A stretch of 64,000 nucleotides of DNA from assembly GCA_963662515.1 (NCBI GenBank), contig OY759675.1, positions 2,728,001 to 2,792,000 of the forward strand, given 5' to 3'. This DNA comes from JAFGDI01 sp963662515 (GTDB taxonomy: Bacteria > Planctomycetota > Phycisphaerae > Sedimentisphaerales > SM23-30). A model generated the notes under the pieces. It searched no databases. It saw only the letters and a program-made list of their open reading frames with translations, and was not told the origin of the DNA. Position 1 is the first letter of the stretch. Each line of letters starts with the position of its first letter. The position numbers and the translations under genes are program-made. Below are positions 1 to 9,547 of this stretch, piece after piece.

Positions 1-1048
1 CAGATTGATATGGACCGTTACACTTTTTGTTCTTAATTTCAAGATCTGCGACACCTATGTCTATTTGCATCCATTTCCAAGTCAAATTCCAATCTCCAAT
101 ATTTCCACCAACACCAATACCAACATGCGCATTGGCTGAAATATTCATTTTTTTCATACCATTTGGATAATGCACTCCGTCCATACAGCATGGCTTATAA
201 TCCACATCCGTCGTAATATCAGCAGAAGCACCAATACCTAAATAAATACCAGCCGAATATGTTGTCGCCAAACCAAGTTTGTCAGTATAACACAATGGAG
301 AACTTTTAACATATTGATACAAATTCAATCCATCAATATACCCCAGCGGGTCAATACTTAGCATTCTGCCAAATGCCGGATAATACCATCTATTCTTATA
401 ATAGCACAATTCAAGAGCATTATTGTCGAAGTATTCTACTCTTTGACCAGTGAAGCCGATATTGGTTCCACTTCCAGCAGCAAGTTGTGAAGAATAACCT
501 GCATTGTAAACTTTCCGCTTACCATAGGCATCATACTCGTAGCGTTCCAGAATCGCACCAGAAGAATCTATGCGAGCCACTGGACTATTCAGATGATCGT
601 GAACCAGATAACTTACAGTTTCGGCTTCGCCAGCTTCTGTTACATAGAACAGTACCTCATCGAGCTGATTACCATACGCATAATTAACTGTCGAGACATC
701 CAGATCAGCACCAGTCACAACCTCAGTCAGCACCTGCCAGCCGTTGTAGTAATAATCAGTTTGAATATAGCCCGATGAATCGGGTACTCTTACTAACTTA
801 CGGACGCGCCGCCCCAGTGCATCATAGACGAACTCAGCGATGAGCGTTGTTCCATTATTTTTATATATCGCTACCAAGTGATTCTCGTGATCCCATTTAT
901 AGCTGTAACCCTTATTATCCAAAACCAGATTCCCGGCGGTATCATAACTCATCACCGCCGTATTTATGCTATTATATCGGTTATTAACCGTATTTACAGC
1001 ATAAATTTCGGTAGGACCGCCGCGTATTGTAGCTGGAGTAAGTTTACC
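1..1048 (-). pseudogene. Orphan RHS core fragment with C-terminal tip, runs off the left edge
   Basis: The minus strand is open from directly after the TAA at 1051-1049 to the window edge. It reads as RHS-repeat core: YDTAGNLVLDNKGYSYKWD, then WDHENHLVAIY, DHLNSPVARIDSSGAILERY, FTGQRVEYFD, and the conserved YYPAFGRMLSIDPLGY end that precedes variable tips. After that comes a Gly-rich tail of about 90 residues continuing past position 1. There is no N-terminal RHS region and no good start; the first ATG is at 952. DNA identity with the neighbouring RHS copy is very high (the stretch at 522-591 is the same as 2371-2440), and the tails differ. The layout matches the orphan tip modules known downstream of RHS and CDI toxin genes. 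I cannot assign the tail a toxin family. Confidence 0.75.
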
Positions 1049-1552
1049 TTAATCCCCGTTTTTTATCAATAAATGATAATCGCCAGGTATCATGTCGCTT
1101 TTATATAAAACATTCTCGTCGGAATAATCACATATACGATATTTGTCAAAGATTGAGCAAACCAGAACGAAATTGTAATCAGAATTAACATATACACTTA
1201 ACATATCGCTGGTTAATTTTCCTACAGAAAAAGTAATTTTTTTATTCTTTAACAAGGAAGCTATTTCAAACGAATTATACAGTATTCCATCGATCTGTTT
1301 ATTGTAGCATGTAGTTTTAAGGCCTTGCTCGACAAAATGACTAATATTATTATCAACAATTTTTCCTTTGTGAGCATCAATAACAGTTGAAGATAAACTT
1401 ACCGCCAAAGTTCCCTCAGGCGTGATATGGTCAATATCAATAATTACAAGTAAATCTGCGTTATGCTTTAACGCATAATCATATACAAGACAAAGAATTC
1501 CTGCGGAAATTAAAACCACCAAAACCATTAAATAAAATCTTTTATTTTTCAT
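1049..1552 (-). CDS. Small membrane-anchored protein between RHS modules; possible immunity protein
   Basis: A protein of about 167 residues starting MKNKRFYL, chosen because AAGG lies five bases upstream of this ATG; an in-frame start 11 codons earlier lacks a site. Residues 5-25 form one hydrophobic segment (YLMVLVVLISAGILCLVYDY), followed by a soluble domain of about 140 residues with no motif I recognise. It begins 20 bp after the stop of the preceding RHS tip. Its own stop codon is immediately followed, in the same frame, by the next RHS core fragment. That position is where immunity genes sit in polymorphic toxin loci, so an immunity role is inferred from context only. Confidence 0.55.
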   Translation of the reverse strand: MKNKRFYLMVLVVLISAGILCLVYDYALKHNADLLVIIDIDHITPEGTLAVSLSSTVIDAHKGKIVDNNISHFVEQGLKTTCYNKQIDGILYNSFEIASLLKNKKITFSVGKLTSDMLSVYVNSDYNFVLVCSIFDKYRICDYSDENVLYKSDMIPGDYHLLIKNGD

Positions 1553-1572
1553 AAGGACCTTTTCCCCGCAAA

Positions 1573-3131
1573 TTAATGACAACATGATATTCTTATTTTA
1601 TTAGAATAACTTCCATAATCTTTCAATTTTTTCTTCATACCTATATCTTTTGACAAATCAATCGGCCCAACTGATAACCCTAACCCAAATGTTGCATAAT
1701 CATAAATACTACCGATTATCACAACTTCAGCTTCAGTACCTTTACCACTAGCACATGGGGTTAATTTTTCATACACTGCATATGTGGATTCAATTCCAAA
1801 TTGAACACTGACAATCGCTCCAATGCCAAAACTGTCAAATTCCCCACTAATATTGCCAGATACATTTGAAACCCCACCTAACTCAAGTTTGTCGCACGTA
1901 CATTTATACATATAATCAAATCCATATTCCCAAATAGAAGCAACTCCAATAGGATAAAGAGTACTAAGCCCCCCCCCTGCTCTCCTGGCTCACCATTTTG
2001 GTAAAATATCACCTCACCTTCAAAATGAATTGTCGTCCACCCATCAACACCAGTACTCTCGCCCACAAGCCTTGTACCATAGATATCAAATAATAACACC
2101 GGCTCATTGCCCACATAACAATAAATATTCAAGCCATCGACATACTGCTTCATCGGACTAAAACCATTCATATAAGCATTAGGAGTAACACCTAATGGAT
2201 CAATACTCAACATTCTACCGAATGCTGGATAATACCACCTATTCTTATAATAGCAAAGCTCCAGATTGTCACCATCGAAATATTCGACTCTTTGCCCGGT
2301 AAAGCCGATATTCGTTCCAACACTCGAAGCCAACTGCTGTGTATAATCTGCATTGAAAACGGTTCTCTTGCCATAGGCATCATACTCGTAGCGTTCCAGA
2401 ATCGCACCAGAAGAATCTATGCGAGCCACTGGACTATTCAAGTGATCGTGGAGCAGATAACTGACCGTCTGGTTTGTGCCATCATCTGTCGCATAGAACA
2501 GCACCTCATCGAGAGCGTTTCCATAAGCGTAGTTCACACTTGAAACTTCCAGATCAGAGTCAGTTACAACCTCAGTTAATACCTGCCAACCGTTGTAGTA
2601 ATAGTCAGTTTGAATTATACTGGTATTCGCTGCGCTCATGGCTGAAGAACCGGGTGAACCCGGGACTCTTAAAGTCCTGCGGACGCGCCGCCCTAAGGCA
2701 TCATAGACCATCTCGGCGATGAGCGTTGTTCCATTATTTTTATATATCGCTACCAAGTGATTCTCGTGATCCCATTTATAGCTATAGCCCTTATTATCCA
2801 AAACCAGATTCCCGGCATTATCATACGCCACCGTGCGATTTATGCCGGAGCCTGCATTATATATAGCCGCTATCTCATTATCTGTCAATGCTTTATTAAA
2901 GAACATTACTTCGTCAATTCTGCCGTTGAACAGATAACTATTACTGTTAAACCCTCTGCCAATATTCCAGTTCGCCGTCGAAGCCGCCAGCGTTCTCGCT
3001 GAGATATTCAATGCCGTACCGCTGGGCTGACCGTTTATGTATATCCGGGCGGTATTGCCATCAGACCAGACCAGAACATGCTGCCAGTTGCCAATTACTG
3101 CCGAGCCGAAACTGTTTGAACCGGAACTGTA
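1573..3131 (-). pseudogene. RHS repeat-associated protein, 5'-truncated, with frame change at a G9 tract
   Basis: The open frame begins after a TAG at 3134-3132 with a partial LamG/concanavalin-like segment (NWQHVLVWSDG, FNGRIDEVMFFNKAL), passes through RHS core (YDALGRRVRR, HLNSPVARIDSSGAILERY, YYPAFGRMLSIDPLG), and reaches the variable tip. At 1969-1977 the minus strand has nine consecutive G. The frame in use continues for a low-complexity hydrophobic stretch and stops at 1878. The neighbouring frame continues as a much more protein-like tail (LSTLYPIGVASIWEYGFDYM and onward) to 1573. One extra G would join core and tail. No N-terminal RHS region is present, so this is a fragment. The tip is Gly/Val-rich and unassigned. 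Confidence 0.7.
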
Positions 3132-3161
3132 CTAAGTACATTTAATAATCCCCGCGGTTTT

Positions 3162-3201
3162 CCATGTGACGCATGGACCTATGTGACCTATGTCACATAG
3201 G
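3162..3201. repeat. GACCTATGT-type nonamer repeat
   Basis: Short array of the ACCTATGTG unit with an inverted copy (CACATAGG). The same unit recurs at 20523-20624 and 50402-50490. Confidence 0.5.
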
Positions 3202-3257
3202 AAGAGGGATGTGATGGTTCTGATTCGGGGGAAGGGACAGAACAACCTTTAATTATA

Positions 3258-5354
3258 TTAGTTCCTACTATTACTATTTATACGCGTGTTATTAATCGTT
3301 TCGAGGGTTGAATTCAGTCCAAATATTCTATCAGGCGAATACCATGTATCGAATGAGCCGCGTTGAGAAGCGTAGAGAGCATCTCTTGCTGCTTCCATCT
3401 CAGAATAAGCTATATTGAGGTTATCTGTAAGAACCTTATTGTCTTGCTGGTATTTGTAAGCATAGACATAATGGTAGAGCGTAAGACTGAGATGCTCCAT
3501 AAAGCTGGAATAAGCCATCAGATTGTCATAAAAGAATGGTTGCTTATCAGCAGGAAGCTTTGTCATGATTTCCATACATTTATCTGTAACACGACCAAAG
3601 TTTTCTGCTGATTCGCTCATACCCTTCAGCATGGCATCCACTTGGTTATCCTCTCCATTATCCTCAGGAATCACCCGAAACACCCTTCCAGGAACCCTTT
3701 CATAACCAAAGCGGTCAGGCAAAGGATTGGGGTTGTAATTGAAGAAAGTTTTGCTAATGTAAAAAATTGCTCGTGAGTGTCGTTGATCATGAAATATAAA
3801 TTGGCGTTCCATGCCACCTGGAAAATCGGGTTTACGCTGTGTCCAAAATGAATAGAAATAATCTTTGTATAGTCCGGCAATCTCATCAGCATACTCTTGC
3901 CCAAAATATTGGGCGGCATAACTGTGATTCCATACATCTGTAGAATAATTGTCATAATCCCACAGCATTTTGGCATTAGCTGTCATAGTGTAGAGGAATT
4001 CACGAAAGTTTCCGGAATTCACTACGGAAAGATACAGAGGTGACTTACTATTCACATATCGATAGTTAAATTCCATCTTCCACGGACCTTCGCCCGGAGC
4101 CAGATGGGAACCAGTTGAGGTAAACTGGAGGTTCATATAGTAACCCAGCTTAACAGGAATCTCTGGGTTAAATTGCTGAATATCACTATAAGGATAATGA
4201 TCGCGGCGACCCGAACAGAATGTCCAGACCATATTTTCATTGGCGGGTGGCCGCACCAATCCGCTTGTAATCAGGTCTGCCATCTCGTCATAGAAAGTAA
4301 TCCTTACATATGGCTCTGTATCTTTTGCATACTTTTTTATAATGTCCATCTGAATCTGCAACATGCGGTTAATGACATCGGCTCGATCTTGCTCAGTTTC
4401 GGGAGCATCGGGAAAAAGCACCCAGAAAGGCTGGTCGCCTGCTCCGCGGAATGCAATGTTCCATATGTTCTCAACCCCACTTTCGACTACGGTTTTAGCG
4501 CCATATTCCCAAAACTCAATGAGCCTGTCAATATTAGCCAAAGACATATTCGGGGAAACTTCCATTCCACGCACTTTCTTCCAATATCTATCCCATGAGC
4601 TGAATGATGTATTAAGCATGATCATGTGATGAGAAGTTACAATAAGACCATATTTTTTGCATAATTTCATTCCTTCTGTTATTCCTGGGTAGGCCAATCC
4701 ACCGTTCTCCATCGTATTAAGTTTCAGACGGAGCATCGTTTCATACACTATTTCGTTGTTTTCCTCAGAAAGATAGGTCCAAGGCGCCCAAAGGTCAGTA
4801 TCGTTCGGCAACCATGCGCGGTAACGGACTTGTGGCGATTTAAAGAACATGTCAGTATTTTCCGGTATCTCGATTAATTCTTTTTGCGTGGGAACCCATG
4901 AACACCAGAACCAAAGTGGTGGTACGCCGAGAAATTTCTCGGAAAATGTATATACGGCATAGATTGCACCACGCATATCTTTTCCATCAAGATATATGCA
5001 ATTAGAAGAAAGGTCGGTCCATACACGATGCGACTCAAACCCATCAAGTGGTCGCAACTCTTGCTCGCGAAGTCCAAGAGCATTGGTTTCACGATTCACA
5101 ACTAACAATACAAGTTGCCCGCCTGCATCTTTGGGCGATGTGATAATTTCCGGCACTTTGCCAGTCACTTTCTTGAAATCCTTACAAAGTGTTTCAACTG
5201 CCAGACGCAAAGCGGCAGGTTCATTATCTGCGAGTACAATTTTTACTTTACCTGGATCAATTGCCATCGCCATTAACTGTTGACTGGATAGACAGGATAA
5301 AAATAATGCAAGCATAATTGAGAAAAATGGCAATAAGCAATGTTTGGAATTCAT
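3258..5354 (-). CDS. Secreted GH115-like glycoside hydrolase
   Basis: 698 residues with a signal peptide (hydrophobic core LLPFFSIMLALFLSCL). The N-terminal part resembles the GH115 accessory domain: RGAIYAVYTFSEKFLGVPP followed by WFWCSWVPTQK, where family members have GTIYG.YELS...GVSPW.WW.DVP. The catalytic barrel region then starts at about residue 165 with SPQVRYRAWLPNDTDLW, corresponding to the RGIFINDEDW region of GH115. GH115 enzymes remove 4-O-methyl-glucuronic acid side chains from xylan. Usual length is about 850-1000 residues, so the C-terminal domain appears to be missing. The FINDE-type motif is divergent (WLPNDTD), so activity and substrate are uncertain. The start is the only ATG after the leader AAGG; no operon partner is visible. 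Confidence 0.65.
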   Translation of the reverse strand: MNSKHCLLPFFSIMLALFLSCLSSQQLMAMAIDPGKVKIVLADNEPAALRLAVETLCKDFKKVTGKVPEIITSPKDAGGQLVLLVVNRETNALGLREQELRPLDGFESHRVWTDLSSNCIYLDGKDMRGAIYAVYTFSEKFLGVPPLWFWCSWVPTQKELIEIPENTDMFFKSPQVRYRAWLPNDTDLWAPWTYLSEENNEIVYETMLRLKLNTMENGGLAYPGITEGMKLCKKYGLIVTSHHMIMLNTSFSSWDRYWKKVRGMEVSPNMSLANIDRLIEFWEYGAKTVVESGVENIWNIAFRGAGDQPFWVLFPDAPETEQDRADVINRMLQIQMDIIKKYAKDTEPYVRITFYDEMADLITSGLVRPPANENMVWTFCSGRRDHYPYSDIQQFNPEIPVKLGYYMNLQFTSTGSHLAPGEGPWKMEFNYRYVNSKSPLYLSVVNSGNFREFLYTMTANAKMLWDYDNYSTDVWNHSYAAQYFGQEYADEIAGLYKDYFYSFWTQRKPDFPGGMERQFIFHDQRHSRAIFYISKTFFNYNPNPLPDRFGYERVPGRVFRVIPEDNGEDNQVDAMLKGMSESAENFGRVTDKCMEIMTKLPADKQPFFYDNLMAYSSFMEHLSLTLYHYVYAYKYQQDNKVLTDNLNIAYSEMEAARDALYASQRGSFDTWYSPDRIFGLNSTLETINNTRINSNSRN

Positions 5355-5940
5355 ATTGTTTACCTTATAAATGTGTAATTTAATATTTGCTAATATTTAT
5401 ATAAACAGCAGGAAAATTAACACTACTGATAATGCTACAGACAACCCCTGAACCATTCTCAGAAGCAGATCAGTTAACCGATCATTTGTTAATTTTTTGG
5501 AAACAGAAATCCCCAAAAAAAGGAAGTTACTTATCAAAAAAAATAAACAGCTCTTCAGTAAGATAGGATTCTGCTGTCTGAAACATATATTATTGTTATT
5601 TGTTGTTAGTATCAACAACAAATTTTCACACAGTAACTAAAGGTGTCCGACAAACACCCATTTGGCACAGTGTTTGCTAAACCATTTACGATTATATCAG
5701 ACTGAAAAATTTTTTTCAAAAATTATTGCTAAATCATGTTTCTGACAAATGGATTTACATTGGGCATGATAATAAAAAACTAAAACGAAATATTAGCTGG
5801 CACCCTCTGGCTACCTCAATACCTCAATAGGTCAATATGTTTCAATTGTACTATAAGTTGAATTTGAAATATTGTACAATTATGCTATAATCTTCGAAAA
5901 GCAAACTATTTAACTCATTAATCAAAGTAGGAGTTCAATT
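5355..5940. other. Spacer between divergent genes, with a degenerate repeat
   Basis: No gene I can defend. A 74-codon minus-strand ORF (5397-5621) has two hydrophobic stretches but no ribosome-binding site. Positions 5737-5812 resemble 12007-12086: both contain TGACAAAT..ATTTA and, further on, AAACGAAA..TA.CTGG.ACCCTC.GG. The right end carries the promoter of the tricorn-like gene. Confidence 0.5.
5864..5891 (+). promoter_or_regulatory. Probable sigma-70 promoter of the tricorn-like gene
   Basis: TTGAAA at 5864-5869 and a perfect TATAAT at 5886-5891 with a 16-base spacer, 50 bases upstream of the start codon. Confidence 0.5.
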
Positions 5941-8900
5941 GTGATGAAAGCTATATTCGTTTCTCTTGCAGTACTATGTTCATTTTTATACGGCAACAGT
6001 AATAATAACGAGATATTTTTACCATCTTGCCCGGCACTATCGCCGGACGGTAAACAGATCACTTTTTCGTGGAATGGTGATATCTGTTCAGCAGAAACGG
6101 CTGGGGGCACGATAAAGATCCTCAGCCATCACCCGGCGACCGAATATGGATCATGCTTTTCTCCTGACGGTAGTAAAATAGCCTTTTCATCTGACCGGAC
6201 CGGCACAAACCAGATATATACAATGGATGCCGAGGGCGGCCAGGCTCAACAGGTAACCTTTCATTCTGCCGGAGCTTTGATCGAGCAATGGGCCAATAAC
6301 GAAACCCTTATGGTCTCCGGCGTACGCGACTATTTCTGGCGAAACGGAAGCCGCTTTCTATCGGTCAGCAGCAGCCCATCGTATAATGAGGATCTGCTCT
6401 TTGATGCTTACGGCCGGGATGGCAGAATATCACCAGACGGGACAAAGTTAATGTTTGTCAGAGAAGGATCACCCTGGTATCGTCAGGGCTATCAGGGCAG
6501 CGAAAACGGGCAGATATGGACCTATGACCTCCAAACAAAAGAATTTGAGCTGCTGCTGGGCCATGACGGTGACTATGACTATCCGGCCTGGGGAGCCGAA
6601 GGCAAGTCTGTATATTACGCCGTTAGCTTTGATAATGGGCCAAAGAATCTCTGGGAATATGACCTGACCAGCGGCGTAAAACGCCAGCTTACAAACTTCA
6701 CAGATGGATCAGTAATGAGCGTTACCAGCTCTCTGGACGGCTCAGTGATAGTATTCAGAAAGCTATTCGATCTGTATAGCATCTCCCCTGTTCTGGGAGC
6801 AAAAGCGCAAAAGATAAACCTGGTGGCACCTGCTGAAGATATGCCGGACCATATAGTAAACCAGGTAAAGAATAATGCCACTGACTCAGCTTTTACCTCT
6901 GATGCCCTGGAGATAGCTTTTGTCGCCGATAGAGATATCTGGGTTATGGACACCGAACTGAAAGAACCGGTGCAAGTATATCCAACACCTAAACAACAGG
7001 AAAGCAACCTTATCTTCAGCAAAGACAATGAAACTCTGTACTTTATCTCTGATGATGGAATAGTCTCCAATATCTACACTGCCCGTCGTAGTGACCCTAA
7101 TAGCTACTGGTGGCAAAATACAGAGTTCACCATAGCCCAGCTTACCAATGGCCAGGACAATATCGTTAGCTTCACACTGTCGCCGGATGAGAAGTCTATC
7201 GCTTACGAAATAGCCGAACAGGGTCTGTGGATCGCTGATATAAACGGTGAAAACTCACGCAAGCTGATAAACAGTTGGGACACAATGGACTATAGCTGGT
7301 CACCCAAATCAACTTATATTGCTTATGTACTCAATAATGAAGATGTCAGACGCGATATCTGGATAACTCCTGTCGATAAATCTTGTCCGCCGTATAATGT
7401 ATCTCGTAACCCGAGAGATGATGGCACCCCGCGTTTCTCGCCGGACGGTAAATATCTCGCCTGGCTGGGCTCCGGAATAGGTGATAATATAGATATTTTC
7501 TATGTTCCACTCCAGAAGAAGATTGCCGATATAACCCCACGCGACCGCACCCTGGAAAAGGCGGTAAAGCTCATGGAAGAAAAACGCAAAAGCAAAGAAA
7601 ACAAAAAAGATGCTAAAGAAAAAGATCAGCCCGACACCGAGAAAAAGGATGAAGCAGACACCAGCAAATCAGGCGAAGAAAACACAGAAAAAGCCGATCT
7701 GGCCGCTGACGACACAGAAATAGAAACAGCAGCAAATGAGCCGCAGAAGAAAGAAGATGGAGATATAATCGAGTTTGATGATCTCTATAAACGCACAGTT
7801 AAAATTAATACTGCTGATGCCGGCGAATCCTGCCTGCTCTGGATCGGTGGCAATAAGCTGCTTTTCAACCAGCACAAGAACAATAACACAAGATCGTACA
7901 CGATCGAAATACCGGAAAAGCTTAATGCAGAAAAATACTCTGACAAAGCTGTTACCTGGACAAGTGCATGGATCAAAGATGCTAAAATGGTTTCTCTTAT
8001 CAATAACGGCAGCCCCGCCCTTCTCGATAATAAAGAGCTGAAAGAATATAACTTCAGCGTCAAAACGGAACTGGACCGTGAGAACTGGTATGAGCTTGGA
8101 TTTAAGATCGCCTGGCGTAATATGCGTGATAAATTTTACAGTAATGAGCTGCTCAGAAAAGCCAAATGGGATACCATGCTCGATAAATATCTTGATAAGG
8201 CGATCAAATCCCCTGACAACAATACCTTCGGCAGAGTAATTAATCTTATGCTGGGCGAACTAAACGCATCTCACATGGGCTTTACCGCGGCCAATGATAA
8301 TAACTGGCGTTCAGATGACAGATGGCAAGAAAATACCGCACATTTCGGAGCCCGCTTTGACAATAGCTATAAAGGTCCGGGGTTGAAAATACGCGATATA
8401 CTGCCTGAGAGTCCTGCAGAGCGTTATCAGTCGCGGTTGTATCCCAGTGAGATCATCACCCATATCGATGGGGTTGAGATACTGCCGGAAACTGATATAA
8501 ACAAGCTTCTGACGGGCGATCTGGCCAGAGACTTCACTCTTACTGTCAAAGATGTCAATGACCAGAGCCGGGAAGTCACGATCCGCCCGGTTTCATATAA
8601 TGAGATCAATCCTATGCTCAAGAAACAATGGATCAATACGAGCAAGGATATCGTAAAGAACAATTCAGATGGGAAACTGGGCTATGTATATGTTCCAAGA
8701 ATGATGTGGGATGAGTTTGTTGACTTTGAGGAAGAGATCTTCGCCGAAGGTGAAGGCAAAGACGGCATGATAATCGATGTTCGTGATAACGGCGGCGGCT
8801 TTACTGCCGACCATATTCTTACGGTTCTATGTCACCCGGCCCACTCGAAGGTTTTACCCAGAAACGCCGATCAGGCCGGATATAACTTCTACTGGAAGGA

Positions 8901-9288
8901 ATACAGCACCTGGGATAAACCGATCGTTGTCCTGTGTAATCAGAACAGCTTTAGCAATGCCGAGATCTTCAGCCATGCTATCAAAACCATCAAACGCGGC
9001 AAGCTCGTGGGCGTTCCGACCGCAGGCGGTGTTATAGCCACCGGCAGCAGAAATGTGGTCGATCTCGGCAATATCAGGATGCCTTTTATAGGCTGGTATC
9101 CGCTGAGCACCGAACTGGACATGGAACTCAACGGTGCCATACCTGACTACATCATCTGGCCTGCTCCAGGCGATATGCCCGCTGGTATAGATGTACAACT
9201 TGATAAAGCGATCGAAGTACTCAAAGAAGAGGTAGAAGCCGCAAAACATTCCAACCATGGCAAAATCATACCGGATTTCAAGCACTAA
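5941..9288 (+). CDS. Tricorn-like S41 family protease with beta-propeller and PDZ domains, exported
   Basis: 1115 residues. GTG at 5941 and ATG at 5944 are both possible starts behind AGGAG at about 5930. A short signal peptide (FVSLAVLCSFLY) is followed by WD40/TolB-like propeller blades with repeated SPDGKQI/FSPDGSKIAF/SPDEKSIAY motifs to about residue 530. A highly charged Lys/Glu insert covers about 535-610. The tricorn core follows: GELNASHMGF at about 772 (the Ser-His pair), a PDZ domain at about 805-880, and an S41 domain with DGMIIDVRDNGGG and NSFSNAEIF at about 1000-1008 (nucleophile Ser). Tricorn-like proteases degrade peptides processively. The signal peptide suggests action outside the cytoplasm rather than downstream of a proteasome. 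It is monocistronic, followed by a terminator. Confidence 0.85.
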   Translation: MMKAIFVSLAVLCSFLYGNSNNNEIFLPSCPALSPDGKQITFSWNGDICSAETAGGTIKILSHHPATEYGSCFSPDGSKIAFSSDRTGTNQIYTMDAEGGQAQQVTFHSAGALIEQWANNETLMVSGVRDYFWRNGSRFLSVSSSPSYNEDLLFDAYGRDGRISPDGTKLMFVREGSPWYRQGYQGSENGQIWTYDLQTKEFELLLGHDGDYDYPAWGAEGKSVYYAVSFDNGPKNLWEYDLTSGVKRQLTNFTDGSVMSVTSSLDGSVIVFRKLFDLYSISPVLGAKAQKINLVAPAEDMPDHIVNQVKNNATDSAFTSDALEIAFVADRDIWVMDTELKEPVQVYPTPKQQESNLIFSKDNETLYFISDDGIVSNIYTARRSDPNSYWWQNTEFTIAQLTNGQDNIVSFTLSPDEKSIAYEIAEQGLWIADINGENSRKLINSWDTMDYSWSPKSTYIAYVLNNEDVRRDIWITPVDKSCPPYNVSRNPRDDGTPRFSPDGKYLAWLGSGIGDNIDIFYVPLQKKIADITPRDRTLEKAVKLMEEKRKSKENKKDAKEKDQPDTEKKDEADTSKSGEENTEKADLAADDTEIETAANEPQKKEDGDIIEFDDLYKRTVKINTADAGESCLLWIGGNKLLFNQHKNNNTRSYTIEIPEKLNAEKYSDKAVTWTSAWIKDAKMVSLINNGSPALLDNKELKEYNFSVKTELDRENWYELGFKIAWRNMRDKFYSNELLRKAKWDTMLDKYLDKAIKSPDNNTFGRVINLMLGELNASHMGFTAANDNNWRSDDRWQENTAHFGARFDNSYKGPGLKIRDILPESPAERYQSRLYPSEIITHIDGVEILPETDINKLLTGDLARDFTLTVKDVNDQSREVTIRPVSYNEINPMLKKQWINTSKDIVKNNSDGKLGYVYVPRMMWDEFVDFEEEIFAEGEGKDGMIIDVRDNGGGFTADHILTVLCHPAHSKVLPRNADQAGYNFYWKEYSTWDKPIVVLCNQNSFSNAEIFSHAIKTIKRGKLVGVPTAGGVIATGSRNVVDLGNIRMPFIGWYPLSTELDMELNGAIPDYIIWPAPGDMPAGIDVQLDKAIEVLKEEVEAAKHSNHGKIIPDFKH

Positions 9289-9312
9289 CGATTATCACAC
9301 CAAATAACAAAG

Positions 9313-9342
9313 GGGCAGTATTATGACGATACTGCCCTTTTT
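9313..9342 (+). terminator. Intrinsic terminator of the tricorn-like gene
   Basis: GGGCAGTAT (9313-9321) pairs perfectly with ATACTGCCC (9329-9337) across a seven-base loop, followed by five T. Confidence 0.85.
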
Positions 9343-9360
9343 CGTTATGGAGGGAAAAAA

Positions 9361-9400
9361 TTAAAGGTGTCAGGCGAAATCGACTCCTGAGACCTTTAAT
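9361..9400. repeat. REP-like palindrome (GACTCCTGACACCTTT family)
   Basis: TTAAAGGTGTCAGG (9361-9374) and CCTGAGACCTTTAA (9386-9399) form a near-perfect inverted repeat with one mismatch. The right half recurs at 25678-25700 and 25881-25900, and in degenerate form at 24841 and 27091. Confidence 0.6.
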
Positions 9401-9547
9401 TTTCCTCTGCCTTTTAATATTCCCCATAATTGTCTTGGTAGCTGCTTATTGATACGATAGAATCTTAGTAATAGAACAAGTTGGAAAAGGCTGTGCGAAC
9501 AGGAATGTGACTGTACCTGGGTTTTATAGATTTTATGGGAAAATGAC

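Noticed and set aside
5397..5621. 74-codon minus-strand ORF with two hydrophobic stretches
   Set aside because: No ribosome-binding site, AT-rich spacer composition, and no recognisable family; hydrophobicity is expected from T-rich codons.
7346..9285. Several antisense ORFs of 60-140 codons within the tricorn-like gene
   Set aside because: They are mirror frames of a clearly coding gene and have no domain or ribosome site.
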